This document shows, in pieces, positions 60,261 to 64,000 of a DNA stretch of 64,000 nt. The stretch spans positions 870,501 to 934,500 of the forward strand of contig NZ_QBTZ01000001.1 of the NCBI RefSeq assembly GCF_003058055.1, read 5' to 3'. Made by a program: the position numbers and the translations under genes. The notes beneath the pieces were generated by a model. It worked only from the letters and a program-made list of their open reading frames with translations. It was not told the DNA's origin and ran no database searches. Numbering within the stretch: the first letter of the stretch is position 1; each line of letters starts with the position of its first letter. Source of the DNA: Acidovorax sp. 107. GTDB lineage: Bacteria > Pseudomonadota > Gammaproteobacteria > Burkholderiales > Burkholderiaceae_C.

Positions 60261-61414
60261 TGCTGCATCTAGTCACTGGCGCCAATGGCGCAGGAAAGAC
60301 CCTCAATACCCTGAAATGGGTCCGGGAGCGGCAGCTAAAGGAGACTCGCCCTGTCTGCCATAACGGGCGCTTTGAGCCTGTTGAGGGCGGCGAAATCTCC
60401 ACCTGGAAAAAGATTGATTTCAAAGACTGGCAGGCAGAGCCAGACGGCACGATATTCCTAGTCGATGAGTGCCACAACGATATGCCGGTGCGTCAGGCTG
60501 GCTCGGCCACTCCTGAACATATCAAGATGCTGGCAGAGCATCGTCGCAGGGGCATGGATTTCTATCTGGTCACCCAGCACCCTCAGAACATCGATAGCTT
60601 TGTCCGTCGTTTGATCGGCTCTCCCGGCTGGCACCGCCACCTAAAGCGCACCTTTGGTGCTGATCTTGTCCGCTGTATCGAGTGGGCCGCAGTGAACCCC
60701 AACTGCGAAAAAGATGGTTCTGGGAAGACCGGCAGCATCACGACAGTGCCATTCCCCAAGGACGTTTACGGCTGGTACAAGTCGGCCAGTCTCCACACTG
60801 GGAAGCGCAAGATTCCCAAGATGGTTTGGGTCTTGGTGGTTGCCTTGCTGGTGGTCATATTGGGCGGCTGGTACGGCATCAAAACCCTGCGGCAAAACAT
60901 CGAGGGCCCGCAGGGCACTGGCTCCAAAGCCTCAGCACCAAGCGGCGGCCAGCAACAGGCCAAGGCCGGTCCTATGACGACGGCGGAATACCTTGACCAC
61001 CGCAAACCTCGTCTGCCTGATTTCCCGCACACGGCACCGGCCTACGACGACGTGACAAAGCCCACCGAAGCGCCATACCCTGCCGCCTGCGTTCAGATGG
61101 GCAAAACCTGCAAGTGCTACACGCAGCAGGCCACGCTACTGCAGGTGTCCGGCGCTGTATGCCTCCAGATCGTTCAACAGGGCTTTTTCATGGATTGGAA
61201 AACCGCCCAGCGCGGCGAATTCAGCCCAAGGGATAGGGGCGAATACCGTCAGCAGCGCGAAGCCCTGCCACAGGCCCAGCAAGTGGCCCAGGTTGACTCT
61301 GTGCGCACTGTGCCAGCCCCAATGCCTGCCGCTCGCCCTGAGCCTCCCCAGAGTCAATACCTGCAGGGCCTCGCGGCGCGCAATGCTCAGGTGCGATCCT
61401 CTCTCACGCAGTGA
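60260..61414 (+). CDS. zot: Zot family assembly ATPase (pI-like)
   Basis: 384 aa. N-terminal Zot domain with Walker A GANGAGKT (7-14) and Walker B GTIFLVDECHND, then HRRRGMDFYLVTQHP. A membrane helix (KMVWVLVVALLVVILGGWYGI, about residues 192-212) separates it from a periplasmic part with Cys residues. It drives extrusion of the filament through the envelope. The toxin name comes from the Vibrio homologue; no toxin role is implied here. Confidence 0.92.
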   Translation: MLHLVTGANGAGKTLNTLKWVRERQLKETRPVCHNGRFEPVEGGEISTWKKIDFKDWQAEPDGTIFLVDECHNDMPVRQAGSATPEHIKMLAEHRRRGMDFYLVTQHPQNIDSFVRRLIGSPGWHRHLKRTFGADLVRCIEWAAVNPNCEKDGSGKTGSITTVPFPKDVYGWYKSASLHTGKRKIPKMVWVLVVALLVVILGGWYGIKTLRQNIEGPQGTGSKASAPSGGQQQAKAGPMTTAEYLDHRKPRLPDFPHTAPAYDDVTKPTEAPYPAACVQMGKTCKCYTQQATLLQVSGAVCLQIVQQGFFMDWKTAQRGEFSPRDRGEYRQQREALPQAQQVAQVDSVRTVPAPMPAARPEPPQSQYLQGLAARNAQVRSSLTQ

Positions 61415-61766
61415 CAACGATAGGGCAGCGGGCCAGTGGGCGCATCGCCAGCATGCGATCGATGTGCCCGCCGAAGCCCTTGCGCTTCACTGGCTCAGAG
61501 AACACCAGCGCCACCTGCGCAGCCTTCACCAGCTTGCCCAGGTCGCGCACCTTCTTCGCCAGCTCGCGCGCCCAGCTCGGCGTCGTCTTGCGCACTGGAT
61601 AGGCCACCCGGCCCGCTGCCTTGAACGTCGCGCCACGCTCGGCCCTGATCGCCCGCAGGAGGCGTGTCGTAGGCCGCGACGTAGCCCACACCAGCAAGCG
61701 CCCGAACTGCAAAGGCATCTGCAGCGCCAGAGCTTCAGGAAATTTGCGGTAGTTGCTTGCGATCAT
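61404..61766 (-). CDS. Opposite-strand phage gene of unknown function
   Basis: 120 aa from the ATG at 61766 with AAGGGGA ahead. Very basic (KAAGRVAYPVRKTTPSWARELAKKVRDLGKLV, then SEPVKRKGFGGHIDRML). No signal peptide or membrane segment. It is convergent with zot and overlaps its 3' end by 11 nt. Basic charge suggests nucleic-acid binding. No family recognised. Confidence 0.65.
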   Translation of the reverse strand: MIASNYRKFPEALALQMPLQFGRLLVWATSRPTTRLLRAIRAERGATFKAAGRVAYPVRKTTPSWARELAKKVRDLGKLVKAAQVALVFSEPVKRKGFGGHIDRMLAMRPLARCPIVVTA

Positions 61767-62256
61767 GGTGTTCCCCTTCAGGTGTACCGGGCCCCTAGAT
61801 TCCGAGCCGGACAACTGTTGTCTGTTGCCCGTGCAAGCTGGCCTTGCTTGCACCGTTCCCCTGAGTTCTTCGCCGTGCCTTTAGTGGAATCGGGATCGGG
61901 TTTCGGAGTGGGGGAAGCTTTGTAAACCGAAGGTTTATGAATACCCCCCGGAGACACCCGAAGCGCGCAGCGCGGTCCTGATGTAGCGTAGGCCGAAGAG
62001 GCGAAGAAATCTGGGGAATGGTGTAGGGCACTACCTCTCACGGGCAATGGACGCCGCGCGGCGAGCGCCTAAAGCTGCGAAGCAAGCTCAAATTGATGGC
62101 TGTTCAACTGTCGCCGGAAGATCTCAAGCGACGACATTTGCACCCCGCACACCGTACTGACATCTGACTTAAAACTTACAGATTCTGAGGGTGGCATTTC
62201 TGGCTTTTACCACTTGGTAAAACGGCCTAGATTGCCTCTCAAAAGGAGGGCAACTA
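61767..62256. other. Phage intergenic region (candidate origin/packaging signals)
   Basis: 490 nt without a convincing gene. It holds a perfect 8-bp hairpin GTGCAAGC/GCTTGCAC (61831-61838 and 61846-61853, 7-nt loop) and, next to the recombinase gene, an 18-bp palindrome. Inoviruses keep their replication origin and packaging signal in such a region, usually after the assembly genes. Minus-strand frames here (to about 62047) look non-coding. Confidence 0.5.
62205..62222. promoter_or_regulatory. 18-bp palindrome upstream of the serine recombinase
   Basis: TTTTACC (62205-62211) and GGTAAAA (62216-62222) around ACTT, 35 nt before the recombinase ATG. Perfect symmetry suggests an operator, perhaps for autoregulation of the recombinase. 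Confidence 0.5.
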
Positions 62257-62826
62257 ATGGCATTTGTAGGCTACGCCAGAGTTTCAACGCAGGACCAGGA
62301 CACAGCATTGCAGCTTGATGCGCTCGCTAAAGCTGGCTGCGAAGTCATCTATCAGGAGAAGGCTAGCGGTGCATCGCGGCGCGGTCGTCACGAGCTCGCT
62401 AGGTGCCTTGCGTCTCTGCAAAAGGGTGATGTTCTGGTCGTTTACAAAATCGACCGCATTGCAAGGAGCTTGTTTGATCTGCTCGCAATGCTTCGCCAGC
62501 TTGAGGCTGTTGGAGCGACCATCAAAAGTGTTACTGAGCCACTGGATACGACAAACAGCATGGGGGTGTTTGTGGTGCAGATTCTTGGTGCCGTCGCGCA
62601 GCTTGAGCGCTCAATGATTCGGGAAAGGTCGATTGCGGGCCAGATTGCCGCACGTGCGCGTGGAAGGTTGCCGGGGAGACTTCGCGCATTGTCTCCGGCT
62701 GATGAAGCCGCTGTGGTGGCTGAGTATCGAGCTGGAGGGATTACTCAGCTTGGCCTAGCAACCAAATACGGCGTTTCTCCCTCGGTAGTGAAACGCGCCC
62801 TGTATCGTGTCAAGGGTAACCAGTAG
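62257..62826 (+). CDS. Serine recombinase (resolvase/invertase family), probable phage integrase
   Basis: 189 aa, AAAGGAG ahead of the ATG. Catalytic domain with YARVST (nucleophile Ser10), GDVLVVYKIDRIARSLFDL (Arg residues) and the E-helix AQLERSMIRERSIAG, then a short C-terminal HTH (GGITQLGLATKYGVSPSVVKRALYR). It is a small resolvase-type enzyme, not a large serine integrase. The attR core begins 12 nt after its stop, and phiRSM phages use a similar enzyme for tRNA-Ser integration, so it is the likely integrase here. Confidence 0.88.
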   Translation: MAFVGYARVSTQDQDTALQLDALAKAGCEVIYQEKASGASRRGRHELARCLASLQKGDVLVVYKIDRIARSLFDLLAMLRQLEAVGATIKSVTEPLDTTNSMGVFVVQILGAVAQLERSMIRERSIAGQIAARARGRLPGRLRALSPADEAAVVAEYRAGGITQLGLATKYGVSPSVVKRALYRVKGNQ

Positions 62827-62837
62827 CGCCGAAAACA

Positions 62838-62851
62838 TCCGTTTCCGCCAA
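62838..62851. repeat. attR core
   Basis: TCCGTTTCCGCCAA, identical to 55737-55750. Host sequence resumes with GATAAAGCCC. Confidence 0.88.
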
Positions 62852-62855
62852 GATA

Positions 62856-62887
62856 AAGCCCAAGCGATTCAGTCGCTTGGGCTTTTT
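62856..62887 (+). terminator. Original host terminator of tRNA-Ser, displaced
   Basis: AAGCCCAAGCGA (62856-62867) pairs with TCGCTTGGGCTT (62873-62884), followed by TTTT. It lies 4 nt after attR, so before phage integration it directly followed the tRNA-Ser gene. Confidence 0.85.
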
Positions 62888-62951
62888 TCTTGCGTCCCGC
62901 GTCTACGCCGTTCTGTATGGGCAGGCTTGGGGGCCAGAGTTCATCTCAGGT

Positions 62952-63383
62952 TCACTCGTCGATCGAAGCGCTCCACCGGCTGCCCCAGTCACTCCCCTTG
63001 TTGCTGACCTTGTCGATCTCGCGCCGGTCGCGCTTCGTGGGGCGCCCCTCCTGAAGGGCTGCTGCAGGCTCAGGGGCCAGGCGGCGTATTTCCGCTGCTT
63101 TTTCGCGGGCGGCGATGCTGTCAGGGGTTTCCTCATACAGCTGTTGGGCTACAGGCGCGGGGCCCCGGGCGCCGCTCAGGCCCCGTACGAGCACGGTGCG
63201 CGCCACGGGCCCTTGGCGCAGCGCCACGGTGTCGCCGCAGCGCAGGTCGCGCGCGGGTTTGGCCAGCTGGCCATTAACGGTGACCCGTCCCTTGCCGATT
63301 TCTTCCGTGGCGAGGCTGCGGGTTTTGTAGAAGCGGGCGCACCAAAGCCACTTGTCCAACCGCATCGTCTCCGAGGTATTCAT
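62952..63383 (-). CDS. hslR: S4-domain RNA-binding heat-shock protein (Hsp15)
   Basis: 143 aa. N-terminal S4 domain (MRLDKWLWCARFYKTRSLATEEIGKGRVTVNGQLAKPARDLRCGD) followed by a basic tail (GRPTKRDRREIDKV), the layout of Hsp15. It rescues 50S subunits carrying nascent chains after heat stress. Its ATG overlaps the stop of the upstream histidine kinase gene, so they are translationally coupled. Confidence 0.9.
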   Translation of the reverse strand: MNTSETMRLDKWLWCARFYKTRSLATEEIGKGRVTVNGQLAKPARDLRCGDTVALRQGPVARTVLVRGLSGARGPAPVAQQLYEETPDSIAAREKAAEIRRLAPEPAAALQEGRPTKRDRREIDKVSNKGSDWGSRWSASIDE

Positions 63384-64000
63384 GGGCGAGATTGTGCCGC
63401 CTGCACCGTCGACGCGCTGTCAGTCAGGGGCGCAGGCAGCGGCAGGCGAACAACAGCATCCAGCCCCGTCACCTTGTGCCCCTGGACCCGGTTGGTCAGT
63501 GCGATGCTGCCTTCCAGGGCCTGCACAATCTCATGGCAGATGGCCAGGCCCAGGCCGCTGCCGGTACGCACGTCGCCCGCCGAGAAGGGCTGGAACAGCC
63601 GGGCCGCCAGCTCGTCATCAATACCGGTGCCGTGGTCACTGATCGTGAGCGCCACATGCCGTCCGTCGCTGCGCAGGTCTACGGTCAGCTCGCTGCCTGG
63701 CGGTGCATGGCGCACGGCGTTGTGCAGCAGGTTGCGGCTCAGTTCGCGCAACATCCATTCGTGGGACTGCACCAGGGTGGGCTCGGTGTGAATGCCGAAG
63801 TCCAGATCGCGCTGGGCGATCAGCGGTGAGATCTCCAGTGCCACCGTGCGCAGAATCTCGTCAAACCGCGTGTTGGGTGGCGCGCTCTGCTGGCGCAGCT
63901 GTTCCACCTTGGCCAGGGCCAGCATCTGGTTGGCGAGCTGGGTGGCGCGGTCCACGGTGTCGCTGATTTCATGAAGGGCCTGCTGCGGCTCGACGTCTCC
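63380..64000 (-). CDS. Sensor histidine kinase, C-terminal part (5' end outside window)
   Basis: 207 codons open to the right edge. The visible part starts in the dimerisation helix (HEISDTVDRATQLANQMLALAKVEQ) and contains the HATPase domain: N box ELSRNLLHNAVRHAP, G1 ISDHGTGID, F box and G2 GSGLGLAICHEIV. The sensor and phospho-acceptor His are outside the window. QseC/TctE-type EnvZ-like kinases have similar spacing. Partner regulator not in view. Confidence 0.9.
   Translation of the reverse strand, partial: GDVEPQQALHEISDTVDRATQLANQMLALAKVEQLRQQSAPPNTRFDEILRTVALEISPLIAQRDLDFGIHTEPTLVQSHEWMLRELSRNLLHNAVRHAPPGSELTVDLRSDGRHVALTISDHGTGIDDELAARLFQPFSAGDVRTGSGLGLAICHEIVQALEGSIALTNRVQGHKVTGLDAVVRLPLPAPLTDSASTVQAAQSRP

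Larger units (their letters stand above)
55737..62851. mobile_element. Integrated filamentous phage (inovirus prophage), phiRSM-like integration
   Basis: A 7.1-kb element bounded by the 14-bp direct repeat TCCGTTTCCGCCAA, once at the tRNA-Ser 3' end and once 12 nt after the serine recombinase gene. The gene order (regulator, initiator, ssDNA-binding candidate, small membrane proteins, major coat, adsorption protein, pVI, Zot) is that of inoviruses. All structural genes look intact, so it may be active. Ralstonia phiRSM phages also integrate in tRNA-Ser with a serine recombinase (established knowledge). Confidence 0.92.

Noticed and set aside
60260..61414. Zot as a toxin gene
   Set aside because: The domain is the general inovirus assembly ATPase; the sequence gives no support for an enterotoxin role.
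61778..62047. 89-codon minus-strand frame in the phage intergenic region
   Set aside because: No ribosome-binding site, odd composition, and it lies in the region expected to hold origin and packaging signals. Two overlapping frames there compete equally.
61767..62256. dif/XerCD site as the integration mechanism of the phage
   Set aside because: No dif-like 28-mer was found by eye, and the ends are explained by the tRNA repeat next to a serine recombinase.

Overview
The window is GC-rich bacterial chromosome of betaproteobacterial type, most like Comamonadaceae (Acidovorax-like). This rests on gene content (Bug-family binding protein, DUF2242 lipoprotein, the cysS/TPR/ppiA/ppiB/lpxH block), frequent GTG/TTG starts and short dispersed repeats. 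I could run no search, so the family-level placement is inference.

Layout. 1-12.4 kb: ordinary housekeeping and accessory genes, namely a response regulator cut by the left edge, a nitronate monooxygenase-like flavoprotein, truC, a DHH phosphoesterase, a Tat-exported DUF1800/DUF1501 pair, an MFS exporter, a DUF2242 lipoprotein and an Lrp regulator. 12.6-19.5 kb: a catabolic cluster (acyl-CoA synthetase, MaoC dehydratase, class III CoA-transferase, Bug binding protein, hotdog protein, IclR regulator, PaaI-like thioesterase). Its two outer genes carry nearly the same 16-bp element upstream. 19.8-32.6 kb: LysR with two glutathione transferases, rluE, an M23 peptidase, a phospholipase D-type synthase, a PheC-like periplasmic protein, an S1C protease translationally coupled to an FHA membrane protein, and an M14 peptidase. 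32.7-35.3 kb: an AT-richer two-gene island (D12-class adenine methylase overlapping an AAA ATPase with a TOPRIM-like C-terminus), a candidate defence module. 35.4-55.5 kb: core genes including glnS, aroQ, arfB, an AceE-type E1 facing an Lrp regulator, mtfA, lpxH, ppiB, ppiA, cysS, a HhH DNA glycosylase, accA, a chemoreceptor and tilS.

55.74-62.85 kb: a complete integrated filamentous phage (inovirus) in the 3' end of tRNA-Ser(GCT). It is bounded by a 14-bp direct repeat. Its genes run: HTH regulator (opposite strand), small ORF, rolling-circle initiator, ssDNA-binding candidate, small membrane proteins, major coat, a 19-residue hydrophobic ORF, adsorption protein, pVI, Zot, an opposite-strand gene and a serine recombinase. 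Use of a small serine recombinase and a tRNA-Ser target recalls Ralstonia phiRSM phages. The phage brings a strong terminator right after the tRNA, and integration truncates the reading frame of its regulator. Beyond it lie the displaced tRNA terminator, hslR and a histidine kinase cut by the right edge.

Two dispersed repeat families are visible. One, about 50-70 bp, has five intergenic copies, and three further copies lie in frame inside aceE, tilS and the start of the glycosylase gene.
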